64,000 bases of DNA from Pedobacter sp. ok626 (GCF_900100435.1 NZ_FNEX01000006.1:248001-312000), one strand, 5' to 3'. Positions 18,735-27,855 are shown, numbered from the stretch's first letter. The notes: generated by a model not told the origin, from the letters alone. Translations and numbers: made by a program.

Positions 18735-18896
18735 ATGGGAAATTTACTTTATCTTATAGCAGTGGTGCTGGTCATTTTATGGATTATTGGATTCGTCTTT
18801 CACGGGTTCGGACCTAATGTTGGTGGTTTGATTCACATTTTGTTGGTTATTGCTGTGGTTGCTATTCTGTTGAAAGTAATAAATAGGGCCGCATAA
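18735..18896 (+). CDS. Small hydrophobic membrane protein (lmo0937-like)
   Basis: The ATG at 18735 opens a 53-residue ORF ending at the TAA of 18894-18896. The product is two membrane helices (about residues 4-22 and 31-48) joined by a short GFGPNVGG turn, ending in a basic KVINRAA tail. The size and two-helix layout match the lmo0937 family of small membrane proteins, which are common in Bacteroidota and Firmicutes and of unknown role. It is preceded by a terminator and ends exactly one base before the convergent ispD stop. The start is plausible, but I see no clear promoter. Confidence 0.7.
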   Translation: MGNLLYLIAVVLVILWIIGFVFHGFGPNVGGLIHILLVIAVVAILLKVINRAA

Positions 18897-19580
18897 CTAA
18901 GGTGTTTTCTTGATCATCCTTCTTAAAATGGAGGCAATCTCCAAGTCCTCTGGGTGGGTGATTTTGATGTTTTCTCTTTCACCCACTATCAGGTTAATTT
19001 TATATCCAGCATACTCCGCTACCGAAGCATCATCAGTGAATTCATTTCTAAATGGAGCCTTGTATGCTTTTTTAAGCAGTTCTAAGTCAAATGTTTGTGG
19101 TGTTTGTATCAGTGCCAGCTCAGCTCGGCTTAGTGCTTCGCTTTTGCCATTTTCCAGTACTTTTCTAACAGAGTCAGTAGGTGTAATACCAATAATGCAA
19201 TTGCCTGTCTGTTCGGCGACCTGGTAGGATTTGGTAATTAGCTGAGCTGAAATTAATGGTCTTACTGCATCATGAACAGCAACAATGCCTTTTCCTTTAA
19301 TGGCTTTCAACCCGTTCTTCACAGAGTGGTATCGTTGTATTCCACCATTAACAACCTGATGGGGGATTGTGAAATTATATTGCAAGCAAAGTTCTTCCCA
19401 ATATTTGTGCTGGTCTATATTGATCACTAGTAAGATGTGAGGAGCGAGTTCACACGAATGAAATGCGGCTATTGTATGCATAAGCACAGGTTTTTCATCT
19501 AGTAACAAAAACTGTTTAGGGATAGTACTTTGCATTCGGTTACCTGATCCACCAGCTACTATTATGGCATAGTATTTCAT
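18897..19580 (-). CDS. ispD: 2-C-methyl-D-erythritol 4-phosphate cytidylyltransferase
   Basis: IspD catalyses the third step of the non-mevalonate (MEP) isoprenoid pathway, joining CTP to MEP. The 227-residue protein shows the nucleotide-binding loop IVAGGSGNRMQSTIPKQF at residues 7-24. Further family blocks are VAVHDAVRPL near residue 100 and TDDASVAEYAG near residue 180. Length is standard. It indicates that this organism makes isoprenoids by the MEP route. The stop codon abuts the convergent small membrane-protein gene with no spacer, and a terminator-like hairpin separates it from queA upstream. Confidence 0.95.
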   Translation of the reverse strand: MKYYAIIVAGGSGNRMQSTIPKQFLLLDEKPVLMHTIAAFHSCELAPHILLVINIDQHKYWEELCLQYNFTIPHQVVNGGIQRYHSVKNGLKAIKGKGIVAVHDAVRPLISAQLITKSYQVAEQTGNCIIGITPTDSVRKVLENGKSEALSRAELALIQTPQTFDLELLKKAYKAPFRNEFTDDASVAEYAGYKINLIVGERENIKITHPEDLEIASILRRMIKKTP

Positions 19581-19606
19581 CTTATTATTGCTTTTAAATA
19601 AAAATA

Positions 19607-19637
19607 GGAGATTTAAAACTTACGTTTTCAAATCTCC
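19607..19637 (-). terminator. Probable terminator downstream of queA
   Basis: GGAGATTTAAAAC (19607-19619) pairs with GTTTTCAAATCTCC (19624-19637) with one bulged position and a 4-base loop. The minus-strand side continues into a T-rich tract. It lies 37 bp after the queA stop. Confidence 0.65.
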
Positions 19638-19673
19638 CATGTCTATATTTTTAATATTGACTTAGATTAATCT

Positions 19674-20723
19674 TTAGATGATTAACATTGCATCGCCATA
19701 GCTATAGAAGCGATACTTTTCTTTCAAAGCTACTTCGTAAGCATGTCTAACATAATCGTAACCGCCAAAAGCACTTACCATCATCAATAGCGTAGATTCT
19801 GGAGTGTGAAAGTTGGTGATCATTGAGTTTGCAATGCTGAACTCATAAGGAGGAAAGATGAACTTGCTGGTCCAGTCGTTGGCAGCTTTAAGTGTTCTTC
19901 CTGAAGAAACAGCTGATTCAATAGCGCGCATTGAGGTTGTACCAACAGCACATACTCTTTTTTTACGTTCTAATGCCTTGTTTACAATATCTGCATCTTT
20001 CTGCTCAATGATAAATTGCTCAGAGTCCATTTTATGTTTAGTTAGATCTTCTACCTCAACTGATCTGAATGTACCTAATCCAACATGTAAGGTCACTTCT
20101 GCAAAGTCGATACCTTTCAGTTCCAAACGTTTCATTAGTTCTCTACTAAAGTGCAAACCAGCGGTTGGAGCAGCAACAGCACCTTCATGTTTAGCGAAAA
20201 TAGTTTGGTAACGTTCTTTATCCTGAGCGGTAGCTTTACGTTTGATGTATTTAGGTAATGGTGTTTCACCTAAAATTTCGATGTTTTTTCTGAATTCTTC
20301 GTCTGTGCCATCAAATAGGAAACGGATGGTACGGCCACGAGAAGTTGTGTTGTCAACTACCTCTGCAACTAAAAGATCGTCATCACCGAAATACAATTTA
20401 TTTCCAACACGGATTTTACGTGCAGGGTCAACTAAAACATCCCATAAACGAAGCTCTTTATTCAGTTCTCTTAACAGAAAAACCTCAATTGTTGCACCGG
20501 TTTTCTCTTTGTTTCCGTATAAACGGGCAGGAAAAACTTTAGTATTGTTCAGAATCATAACATCCTGATCATCGAAATAATCTAAAACATCTTTAAATAT
20601 TTTATGTTCAATTTTACCGCTATCCCTATGTAAAACCATTAAACGGGCTTCATCTCTTTGTTCAGAAGGGTTGTTGGCAACCAATGATTCGGGTAAATTA
20701 AACTTAAATTGAGATAACTTCAT
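19674..20723 (-). CDS. queA: S-adenosylmethionine:tRNA ribosyltransferase-isomerase
   Basis: QueA adds the cyclopentene ring precursor to 7-aminomethyl-7-deazaguanine in tRNA, the penultimate step of queuosine synthesis. The 349-residue protein shows the conserved start ([17 protein letters not shown]) and the [27 protein letters not shown] and VGLGTFRSV blocks, all typical. No other queuosine gene is in the window. A TAAATTTG box 28 bp upstream of the start is a likely -7 element. Confidence 0.96.
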   Translation of the reverse strand: MKLSQFKFNLPESLVANNPSEQRDEARLMVLHRDSGKIEHKIFKDVLDYFDDQDVMILNNTKVFPARLYGNKEKTGATIEVFLLRELNKELRLWDVLVDPARKIRVGNKLYFGDDDLLVAEVVDNTTSRGRTIRFLFDGTDEEFRKNIEILGETPLPKYIKRKATAQDKERYQTIFAKHEGAVAAPTAGLHFSRELMKRLELKGIDFAEVTLHVGLGTFRSVEVEDLTKHKMDSEQFIIEQKDADIVNKALERKKRVCAVGTTSMRAIESAVSSGRTLKAANDWTSKFIFPPYEFSIANSMITNFHTPESTLLMMVSAFGGYDYVRHAYEVALKEKYRFYSYGDAMLII

Positions 20724-20750
20724 AGTGTTTTAATGTGATATTTAAGGGCG

Positions 20751-20758
20751 CAAATTTA
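20751..20758 (-). promoter_or_regulatory. Probable -7 promoter element for queA
   Basis: On the minus strand the bases read TAAATTTG, an exact TAnnTTTG match 28 bp before the queA start. No clear -33 TTTG at the expected distance was seen. Confidence 0.45.
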
Positions 20759-20951
20759 CAAAATAATATCCTGATTAATGTATAATTCTTTTTGATGCTG
20801 TCTAATAACGTTAATATTTTTCATACTTCTCATTTATTTGTCATATGAAAGGCATTTTGATCACCTTAACTTCAGATTTGCTTCAGAATTTAGCGTTAGA
20901 TTTAATTGTATAAAAAACACCTTATAAATCAAACTCTAAAAAAACAAACTG

Positions 20952-21659
20952 ATGAAAAAACTCTACTTCACAACTTCAATGATTTGCTTGCTTACGCTTT
21001 TTATGGGTTGCACCAAGGATGATACTACGGCAACTGATACGCAATTGAGCTATAGTTTTAATGCAATTAATCTGAATGCATCTTTAAGCACTAATGCGAC
21101 AGCTAGTGGAGCTATAGTTGCGGCCGGTACAAACGGGAGTATCAACTGGACAAATGCAAGTGTTAACATTTCAAAGGTAGAATTTAGTGCTACTCAGGCA
21201 GGGAAAGCGATCTCATTAGAGTCGAAAAATTTATTTGCAGTTAATGCACTTAAGCCTGATTCTTTATCTGGTACAGTATCTTTAGTTTCGGGTGTTTACG
21301 AGAATAATGAATTCAAAATCAGTATTAACGAATCAACTACTAATCCACCATTAATGCTTGCCGGTACTTACATAGAGGCATCGGGTACAAGAATACCTGT
21401 TATTGTCCAGTTAAATATGACTCAGTTGATTAAGCTTGAAGCGCCAAAGATTGAAATTAGCAAGGGTAAGTATGTTGCAAGGGTAACCGTTGAGCTAAAT
21501 GGATTGGTAAAAGGGCTAACTGCTAGTGATTTTGGGCAGACAGCACGTACGGCACCTAACAACACCATTCTAGTTACAAATACGATTAATAGGCCGCTTT
21601 TTGAAAAACTTGCATCGAGATTACCGTCTATTTTGAGTTTAAGCATGACTAAACAGTAA
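20952..21659 (+). CDS. Hypothetical lipoprotein, beta-rich
   Basis: The 235-residue protein has a lipoprotein signal with lipobox LFMGC and Cys20 followed by TKDD. The mature part is rich in Ser, Thr, Asn and Val, with alternating hydrophobic residues suggesting a beta-sandwich. Segments such as SWTNAS-like repeats and FSATQAGKAISLESK resemble cell-surface or periplasmic beta domains in Bacteroidota; I cannot name a family with confidence (a DUF4382-like fold is one possibility). It lies 94 bp upstream of the MacB-type permease on the same strand. An inverted repeat sits between the two. Function unknown. Confidence 0.75.
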   Translation: MKKLYFTTSMICLLTLFMGCTKDDTTATDTQLSYSFNAINLNASLSTNATASGAIVAAGTNGSINWTNASVNISKVEFSATQAGKAISLESKNLFAVNALKPDSLSGTVSLVSGVYENNEFKISINESTTNPPLMLAGTYIEASGTRIPVIVQLNMTQLIKLEAPKIEISKGKYVARVTVELNGLVKGLTASDFGQTARTAPNNTILVTNTINRPLFEKLASRLPSILSLSMTKQ

Positions 21660-21694
21660 TAAAATCTCGACATATCTTGTCTGCATCATATTTT

Positions 21695-21751
21695 TTATAG
21701 TTTAGCAGGAATTACTGTAACCTTTTTGGCTAGTTTTGATCTAAACTATAA
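21695..21751 (+). promoter_or_regulatory. Inverted repeat abutting the start of the ABC permease gene
   Basis: TTATAGTTTAG (21695-21705) and CTAAACTATAA (21741-21751) are perfect reverse complements separated by 35 bp. The right arm ends two bases before the ATG at 21754. It may be an operator or a hairpin that masks the translation start. No T-tract follows, so a terminator is unlikely. Confidence 0.5.
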
Positions 21752-21753
21752 TT

Positions 21754-22995
21754 ATGATTATTTTCAGACTAATAGGAGAAAGTTTTAGGTTCGCAGCTGA
21801 TGCATTGCGCCAAAACAAACTAAGGACCATGCTTTCCTTACTGGGAATTACTATTGGTATTTTTGCCATTATTTTCGTTTTTACGGCGACCGACACTTTT
21901 AGAAGCAAGCTTCAGGAAAGTATAGATAAGTTAGGCTCTAAGACGATTTTTGTTCAAAAGTGGCCTTGGGGTGGCTTTGGAGATTATCCCTGGTGGAAAT
22001 ATGTGAACAGACCAGAACCTTCTTTAAGAGATTATGCCGCGCTGAAGGAACGATTAGAGCATGCAGAAGGGGTTTCTTATGAGATTTATGCGGATAGTAG
22101 AACCGTGAAGTATAGAAGCAGTTCGGTTGAAGGGGCTGGACTAAAGGCGGCTTCTCAGGATTTTAATAAAACATGGACCATCGATTTTCAGGAAGGAAGG
22201 TATTTTACAGAAAATGAAGGAAAATCAGGTTCGCCTGTGATCATTCTCGGAGCTGATATCGCCGATGGTCTATTTAATGGTGAAACTGCTATCGGAAAGA
22301 AGATATTGGTTATGGGGCGTCGCCTGACTGTTGTGGGGGTATTTAAAAAAGAAGGGGAAGATATGTTGGGCATGTCACAGGATAAGAACATTTTGATTCC
22401 TTTGAATTTTGCTAAAGGATTGTTTGATGTACAAAGTGATAGATATGATCCTACGATTACTGTAAGAGGAAAGGAACATATTGCTGTCGAGGAAATTGAG
22501 AGCGAGATTAGGGGCGCAATGCGGGCGATACATAAAATCAGACCTGGTGCTGAAGATGATTTTGCCTTGAATAAGAGTACTATTGCATCTAATCAGCTAG
22601 ATCAGATGTTTGGTATTGTAAATATTGCAGGTTGGGTAATTGGCGGTTTTTCTATTCTTGTGGGAGGCTTTGGAATTGCCAATATTATGTTTGTATCCGT
22701 AAAAGAACGTACCAATATCATTGGTATTCAAAAATCGCTGGGTGCTAAGAATTATTTCATATTGCTGCAGTTCTTGTTTGAGGCTGTTGCGCTTTGCTTG
22801 TTGGGTGGTGGACTAGGTATCTTATTGGTTTATATCGTCACATTAATTACGGGCGCAATGGGATTTACGATGGTCCTGTTCCTGAATAATATTTTGTTAG
22901 GGGTAGGAGTTTCGTTTGCGATTGGAACGATATCGGGATTTTGGCCAGCTTATTCGGCGTCTAGGTTGGATCCTGTCGAAGCAATCCGCTCGTAA
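21754..22995 (+). CDS. ABC transporter permease, MacB/FtsX type
   Basis: The 413-residue permease has the four-helix MacB layout. TM1 lies at about residues 27-47, followed by a MacB-like periplasmic domain at about residues 48-280. Three C-terminal helices form the FtsX domain, with the coupling segment SVKERTNIIGIQKSLGAK and a final PAYSASRLDPVEAIR motif. Such proteins are mechanotransmission ABC permeases for export of peptides, antibiotics or virulence factors, and need an ATPase partner. None is adjacent; the ATPase at 16951 is the nearest candidate. An outer-membrane TolC-like gene is not in the window. Confidence 0.9.
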   Translation: MIIFRLIGESFRFAADALRQNKLRTMLSLLGITIGIFAIIFVFTATDTFRSKLQESIDKLGSKTIFVQKWPWGGFGDYPWWKYVNRPEPSLRDYAALKERLEHAEGVSYEIYADSRTVKYRSSSVEGAGLKAASQDFNKTWTIDFQEGRYFTENEGKSGSPVIILGADIADGLFNGETAIGKKILVMGRRLTVVGVFKKEGEDMLGMSQDKNILIPLNFAKGLFDVQSDRYDPTITVRGKEHIAVEEIESEIRGAMRAIHKIRPGAEDDFALNKSTIASNQLDQMFGIVNIAGWVIGGFSILVGGFGIANIMFVSVKERTNIIGIQKSLGAKNYFILLQFLFEAVALCLLGGGLGILLVYIVTLITGAMGFTMVLFLNNILLGVGVSFAIGTISGFWPAYSASRLDPVEAIRS

Positions 22996-23012
22996 TATGG
23001 CTGAGTTTATAT

Positions 23013-23049
23013 AAAAAAAGCAGATCATAAATCATGATCTGCTTTTTTT
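23013..23049. terminator. Strong bidirectional terminator
   Basis: A 16 bp stem, GCAGATCAT against ATGATCTGC extended by seven A-T pairs, has a 5-base loop (23029-23033). A and T runs on the two sides let it work for the plus-strand permease and the convergent minus-strand aspartate aminotransferase. Confidence 0.9.
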
Positions 23050-23074
23050 ATTAGGGTTATACTGTTATATGAAG

Positions 23075-24268
23075 TTAGCTTAATTTAGCTAAGGCATCTT
23101 TAATTTGGCTAACAGCCTTTCTTAATTGCTCTTCTGAAGCAGCGTAAGAGATACGGATGCAGTCTTCGTTTCCGAAAGCTTCACCAGTAACTGTGGATAC
23201 GTGTGCTTCATTTAAAAGGTATAGAGAAAGATCTTCAGCTGTGTTGATAACCGTATCGCCGTTCTTTTTACCGAAATAAGATTTTACTTCAGGGAAGAAA
23301 TAAAAGGCCCCGTCTGGTAGGTTTACTTTGATACCAGGGATTTCTTTTAATAAAGCATAAACGATATCTCTACGTTTTCTGAATTCGTCAACCATTAATT
23401 TTACAGATTCTAAACCACCTTGGTATGCCCCTAAAGCTGCACGTTGTGCAATTGAAGAAGAACCTGAAGTGATTTGTCCTTGTAGCTTATCACAGGCATT
23501 GGCAATTTCTTTGTTTGCAGCCATATAGCCAACTCTCCAGCCAGTCATTGCATAAGATTTAGAGAAGCCATTGATTAGGATTACCCTGTCTTTTACAGAA
23601 TCAAACTCAGCGATTGAAGCATGTTTTCCAACGAAGTTGATGTGTTCGTAAATCTCATCAGAGATGATGTAGATGTTTGGATGTTTTTCGAATACTGCAA
23701 CTAAATCAGCAAGTTCTTCTTTGCTGTAAACCGATCCTGTTGGGTTACATGGTGAAGAGAACATGAATAATTTGGTTTTAGGCGTGATTGCGGCTTCTAG
23801 CTGTGCACCAGTTATTTTAAAGTTATTCTCTGCAGATGCATTGATAAAGACAGTTTCACCTTCACCAAGTTTAATCATTTCTGAATAGGATACCCAGTAA
23901 GGAGTTGGTACGATAACTTCATCTCCTGGATCAACTAGGCACATTACCGCATTGGCTAATGATTGTTTAGCGCCAGTAGAGACCACAATTTGGTCGAACG
24001 TATAAGTCAAGCCATTTTCCTTTAAAAGCTTGTCAACAACAGCCTTACGTAATTCAGGGTAACCTGAAACCGGGGTGTAGTAAGAGTAATTTTCGTCAAT
24101 TGCCTTCTTGGCTGCCGTCTTTACATCATCAGGTGTAAAAAAGTCAGGCTCTCCAAAGCTTAAATTGATAATGTCTATCCCTTTTGCAGATAGCTCTCTT
24201 CCTAGCTTCGCCATTTTAATGGTTTGTGACTCAGATAGGTTGTTGATTCTTTTTGATAAAAATGTCAT
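23075..24268 (-). CDS. Aspartate aminotransferase (class I/II, PLP-dependent)
   Basis: The product of 397 residues is a fold-type I aminotransferase of the Iγ subgroup. It has the FGEPDF motif near residue 37, NPTGSVYS near residue 175, YIISDEIYEH near residue 200 and the PLP lysine in NGFSKSYAMTGWR near residue 236. It interconverts aspartate and 2-oxoglutarate with oxaloacetate and glutamate; prephenate is another common substrate. I took the ATG at 24268 (MTFLSKRIN); the longer frame adds a hydrophobic stretch that family members lack and contains the start region of the promoter side. It is a single-gene unit. Confidence 0.9.
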   Translation of the reverse strand: MTFLSKRINNLSESQTIKMAKLGRELSAKGIDIINLSFGEPDFFTPDDVKTAAKKAIDENYSYYTPVSGYPELRKAVVDKLLKENGLTYTFDQIVVSTGAKQSLANAVMCLVDPGDEVIVPTPYWVSYSEMIKLGEGETVFINASAENNFKITGAQLEAAITPKTKLFMFSSPCNPTGSVYSKEELADLVAVFEKHPNIYIISDEIYEHINFVGKHASIAEFDSVKDRVILINGFSKSYAMTGWRVGYMAANKEIANACDKLQGQITSGSSSIAQRAALGAYQGGLESVKLMVDEFRKRRDIVYALLKEIPGIKVNLPDGAFYFFPEVKSYFGKKNGDTVINTAEDLSLYLLNEAHVSTVTGEAFGNEDCIRISYAASEEQLRKAVSQIKDALAKLS

Positions 24269-24307
24269 AATGATTAATGCGCAAGCAAATATTATTTTGT
24301 GAAATAG

Positions 24308-24315
24308 CAAATATA
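24308..24315 (-). promoter_or_regulatory. Probable -7 promoter element for the aspartate aminotransferase gene
   Basis: The minus strand reads TATATTTG, an exact TAnnTTTG match 40 bp before the chosen ATG at 24268. It also supports that start, because the alternative upstream start at 24310 would fall inside the promoter. Confidence 0.5.
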
Positions 24316-24382
24316 TAAACCTAACGGTATTATAAACTAAAAAAAATACTTTTTATCATAATTTGACAGGTAAACTGTATTT

Positions 24383-25381
24383 TTGGCTGCTAAACTCAGC
24401 AATTTGCAACCTCAAAAGAAAGCCATATTAATCGCATTGTGCGTAAGCGTAGTGTTAATGCTGGCTAAATTTGCCGCCTATTTCATCACACATTCAAATG
24501 CTATACTTACAGATGCCGCCGAAAGCATTGTAAATGTAATAGCCAGTAGCTTTGCTTTTTATAGCATTTACCTTGCTACTTTGCCAAAGGATGAAAATCA
24601 TCCGTATGGGCATGGAAAAGTGGAATTCTTTTCTGCGTTTATTGAAGGTGTGCTAATAGCTATTGCAGGGGTTATTATTATCTTTAAATCGGGGTATGAT
24701 TTGATCTATCCTAGGCCAATTGTTCAACTTTTTGAAGGAGCCGGCATTATTGGAGTCACTGGGGTAGTTAACCTGATTGTAGGTTACTATTTGATCAATA
24801 CCGGAAAGAACCATAGATCAATTACCCTTGAAGCCGATGGAAAACACCTGTTAACTGATGCGATTACCAGTGGTGGCCTAGTTGTAGGAATCATTTTGAT
24901 TAAGCTGACGGAGATTTTTTGGCTGGATAGCGTGATTTCAATCCTTTTGGGCTTATACATATTATATAACGGTTATAAGTTAACCAGGCGCTCAGTGGGC
25001 GGTTTAATGGACGAAAGTAATGTTGATCTGGTTGCCGATATTATTAATATACTTCAAAAAAACAGGAAAGATCCCTGGATAGATGTACATAATTTAAGGG
25101 CGCAGCAATATGGTGCTGATTTGCACATCGATTGTCACATTACTTTGCCATATTATTTTGACTTGAACAGGGTTCACAAGGAAGTATCTGAAATAGATGA
25201 AATCATAAATGGTAATGCGGATCGTAGGACTGAGCTTTTTATCCATACTGATCCATGTTTGCCGGCTTGCTGTAATTATTGTCATATGAAAGAATGCCCG
25301 GTTAGACAGGAACCTTTCCGAGCTGAAATCAAGTGGACAATAGACAATGCGACTAAGAATTTAAAACATTTTGACCAATAA
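24383..25381 (+). CDS. Cation diffusion facilitator (CDF) transporter with cysteine-rich tail
   Basis: CDF proteins export zinc, iron, manganese or similar ions by proton antiport. The 332-residue protein has six membrane helices. Metal-site sequences are AILTDAAESI in TM2 and the HLLTDA (HxxxD) pattern in TM5, followed by a cytoplasmic ferredoxin-like domain with a DLHIDCHITLP strand. The last 60 residues carry CLPACCNYCHMKECPVR, an unusual cysteine cluster that could bind metal. No ATG precedes TM1: the only in-frame starts are TTG at 24383 or 24404, so the start is uncertain. It leads the CDF, Nudix, bioA operon. Confidence 0.85.
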   Translation: MAAKLSNLQPQKKAILIALCVSVVLMLAKFAAYFITHSNAILTDAAESIVNVIASSFAFYSIYLATLPKDENHPYGHGKVEFFSAFIEGVLIAIAGVIIIFKSGYDLIYPRPIVQLFEGAGIIGVTGVVNLIVGYYLINTGKNHRSITLEADGKHLLTDAITSGGLVVGIILIKLTEIFWLDSVISILLGLYILYNGYKLTRRSVGGLMDESNVDLVADIINILQKNRKDPWIDVHNLRAQQYGADLHIDCHITLPYYFDLNRVHKEVSEIDEIINGNADRRTELFIHTDPCLPACCNYCHMKECPVRQEPFRAEIKWTIDNATKNLKHFDQ

Positions 25382-25384
25382 ATA

Positions 25385-25825
25385 ATGAGCTATTTTAACG
25401 TTAGGGTATACGGGTTATTAATCAACACCAACAATGAAGTCTTGATTAGTGACGAGCAGTCGGGTGGGCGTATCTTTAGTAAGTTCCCTGGTGGTGGTCT
25501 TGAGCTTGGTGAAGGCCTCGCAGATGCGCTTAAAAGGGAGTTTATGGAGGAGTGTAATGCCGAAATAGAGGTGTTAGCTCATCTTTATACGACTGATTTT
25601 TATGAGCAGTCATCTTTTAACGACAGCCAGATTTTAAGCATTTATTACTTGGTTAGGGCTATACATCCTTTAGCACTCAATTTTAAAACTGAGGCGTTTG
25701 ACTTTGATGAGGGTGTTCTGCAATCGTTTAGATGGATTGCATTGGATACGCTAAAGGAAGACGATGTGACCTTTAAAACCGATAAAAAGGCAATTGATCT
25801 GTTATTGAAACAATACGATTTATGA
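25385..25825 (+). CDS. Nudix hydrolase
   Basis: The 146-residue protein holds a complete Nudix box, GLELGEGLADALKREFMEE (G-x5-E-x7-RE-x2-EE), at about residues 38-56. Nudix enzymes hydrolyse nucleoside diphosphates linked to another moiety, such as oxidised nucleotides, ADP-ribose or capped metabolites. The substrate cannot be inferred from the box. It starts 3 bp after the CDF stop and overlaps bioA by 4 bp, so it is translated from the same message. Its tie to biotin synthesis, if any, is unknown. Confidence 0.9.
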   Translation: MSYFNVRVYGLLINTNNEVLISDEQSGGRIFSKFPGGGLELGEGLADALKREFMEECNAEIEVLAHLYTTDFYEQSSFNDSQILSIYYLVRAIHPLALNFKTEAFDFDEGVLQSFRWIALDTLKEDDVTFKTDKKAIDLLLKQYDL

Positions 25826-27090
25826 GTTTAGCAGCACGTGATGCACAAGTGATTTGGCATCCCTATACGCAAATGAAAAATCCTTTGCCCCATATTCCTA
25901 TTGTGAGTGGGGAAGGTGTTTATTTATTTGATGAGGCGGGCAAAAAGTATATTGATGCAGTTTCTAGCTGGTGGGTAAATATTCATGGGCACGCACATCC
26001 ATATATTGCTGCCAAGGTTGCCGAACAACTAAATACACTCGAACATGTAATATTTGCCGGCTTTACCCATGAACCTGCAGTACGACTTGCGGAACGTCTA
26101 TTACCACTGCTACCGGGAAAGCAATCAAAAGCCTTTTATAGCGATAATGGCTCTACTGCGGTGGAGGTTGCCCTTAAGATGTGTTTACAGTATTGGGTAA
26201 ATACCGGTAAGCAGGACCGTAAAAAGATCATTGCATTTAAAGAGGCTTATCATGGTGATACCTTTGGTGCCATGTCTGTTAGTGGTCGCAGCATATTTAC
26301 GGATCCATTTAATCAGCTTTTGTTTGATGTAGAGTTTATAGACTTACCCAATGCTCAAAACATAGAGCAATTAAAGTCGAGGATCAACTATCTTTCTAAT
26401 GAGGTTGCTTGTTTTATCTTCGAACCAATGGTTCTCGGAGCTAGTGGAATGCTGATGTATGAAGCTCAATACCTAGATCAGCTTCTGGAAAGCTGTCAGA
26501 AACATGGTATTTTAACCATTGCCGATGAGGTAATGACTGGTTTTGGTCGTACAGGAAGGTATTTTTCTTGTGAAGCATTGGCCAATAAACCTGATATATT
26601 TTGTCTCTCTAAAGGACTAACAGGGGGAACAATGCCGCTCGGGATTACTACCTGTAATGCAACGATATTTGATGGTTTTTTAAGTGATGATAAACTTAAA
26701 ACACTGTACCATGGACATTCATTTACGGCAAATCCTGTCGCTTGTGCTGCTTCATTGGCCAGTCTTGATATTTTATTAAGCCCCGAAACCCTGCAGAATA
26801 TTCAGAGAGTGGAAGCGCAACATAGGGGATTTGCAGAAAGTATTAAAGGACACCCTAAGTTGAAAGCTATCAGGCAAGCTGGAACAATACTGGTTATGGA
26901 ATGGGAAACTGGTGATGATACCTCTTATTTGAGCGGATTAAGGGATAAGTTATACTTGTACTTTTTAGAACGGGGGATTGTGCTGCGTCCATTGGGCAAT
27001 ATATTATATATATTGCCTCCCTATGTAATTAGTAATGAAGATCTGGCGTATATTTACCAAACAATTTTACAGGCATTAAAAGAGATATAA
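25822..27090 (+). CDS. bioA: Adenosylmethionine-8-amino-7-oxononanoate aminotransferase
   Basis: BioA converts 7-keto-8-aminopelargonic acid to 7,8-diaminopelargonic acid, using S-adenosylmethionine as amino donor and PLP. The 422-residue protein has the expected VIWHPYTQM start, SWWVNIHGHAHP, the YSDNGSTAVEVALKM PLP-phosphate site, DEVMTGFGRTG with the PLP Asp, and Lys264 in LSKGLTGG. The other bio genes are not in the window. It overlaps the Nudix gene by 4 bp and is followed after one base by the ferritin-like gene. Confidence 0.96.
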   Translation: MSLAARDAQVIWHPYTQMKNPLPHIPIVSGEGVYLFDEAGKKYIDAVSSWWVNIHGHAHPYIAAKVAEQLNTLEHVIFAGFTHEPAVRLAERLLPLLPGKQSKAFYSDNGSTAVEVALKMCLQYWVNTGKQDRKKIIAFKEAYHGDTFGAMSVSGRSIFTDPFNQLLFDVEFIDLPNAQNIEQLKSRINYLSNEVACFIFEPMVLGASGMLMYEAQYLDQLLESCQKHGILTIADEVMTGFGRTGRYFSCEALANKPDIFCLSKGLTGGTMPLGITTCNATIFDGFLSDDKLKTLYHGHSFTANPVACAASLASLDILLSPETLQNIQRVEAQHRGFAESIKGHPKLKAIRQAGTILVMEWETGDDTSYLSGLRDKLYLYFLERGIVLRPLGNILYILPPYVISNEDLAYIYQTILQALKEI

Positions 27091-27091
27091 T

Positions 27092-27700
27092 ATGCAGATC
27101 CAGGCAATTTTGGAGAATATAGTTAATGATAATATGTTGCATGCTAAGTGGCTAAATACATTGTCCTACATGGAGAATGCAGGTGCCAAAAAGATTTCAG
27201 CATCGGAGCATAAGGAACAGGTGAACCTGATCATTCTTAAACATGCCGCAGAAGAACATCGCCATGCATATTACCTGAAGAAGCAATTGGATAAGCTGGA
27301 TGGTGACTTGTGTAAAACATATACCAATGACGAGCTTTTAAGTCCTAATCATACTAAATTTTATTTGAATGCGCTGGATGTCGCTGTATGTAGATATTTA
27401 AAGCAGCACTTCAATTTGACTGGTTATGAGCTGAAATTTGCTGCTTATTTATTTGTTACTTATGCAATTGAAGTGCGGGCAGATGAGTTGTATCCTGTTT
27501 ATCAGGATGTTTTAACCAGAGCAGGAAGCAAGGTGAATGTTAAATCTATCATTTTGGAGGAAGAGGGACATTTGGAAGAGATGTTGAACCAACTTAAAAC
27601 CTTCTCGCCAGATTGGGAAAAACATGCGGAATTGGTTATAAAAATAGAACAGAATATGTTTGCAGACTGGATACAAAACCTGGGTAAGCTGGTCGCTTAA
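27092..27700 (+). CDS. Ferritin-like diiron protein of unknown function
   Basis: I do not recognise a named family. The 202-residue protein is nearly all helical. It shows the ligand pattern of diiron ferritin-like proteins: Glu28 in helix 1, Glu55-x-x-His58 in helix 2, Glu127 in helix 3 and Glu157-x-x-His160 in helix 4. This E, ExxH, E, ExxH order is used by oxygenases, hydroxylases and oxidases such as MiaE and COQ7. It starts one base after bioA and ends before a strong terminator, so it is the last gene of the bioA operon. A redox role linked to biotin is an inference from context. Confidence 0.75.
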   Translation: MQIQAILENIVNDNMLHAKWLNTLSYMENAGAKKISASEHKEQVNLIILKHAAEEHRHAYYLKKQLDKLDGDLCKTYTNDELLSPNHTKFYLNALDVAVCRYLKQHFNLTGYELKFAAYLFVTYAIEVRADELYPVYQDVLTRAGSKVNVKSIILEEEGHLEEMLNQLKTFSPDWEKHAELVIKIEQNMFADWIQNLGKLVA

Positions 27701-27721
27701 ATTATAAATTAACTTTACCGG

Positions 27722-27760
27722 ACCCGCTTTATAATTTATTTATAAGGCGGGTTTTGTTTT
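27722..27760 (+). terminator. Intrinsic terminator of the CDF, Nudix, bioA operon
   Basis: ACCCGC (27722-27727) pairs with GCGGGT (27747-27752), extended inward by a TTTATAA/TTATAA stem. A T-rich tail follows. It lies 20 bp after the ferritin-like gene. Confidence 0.85.
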
Positions 27761-27855
27761 TTTGATAGTTTGTCCCATTATCGTTACAAAATAAATTTTC
27801 TTTCTAATGTGGATTATTGGTTGGACTATGTGTAATTTATTAAGAAAATTAACAT

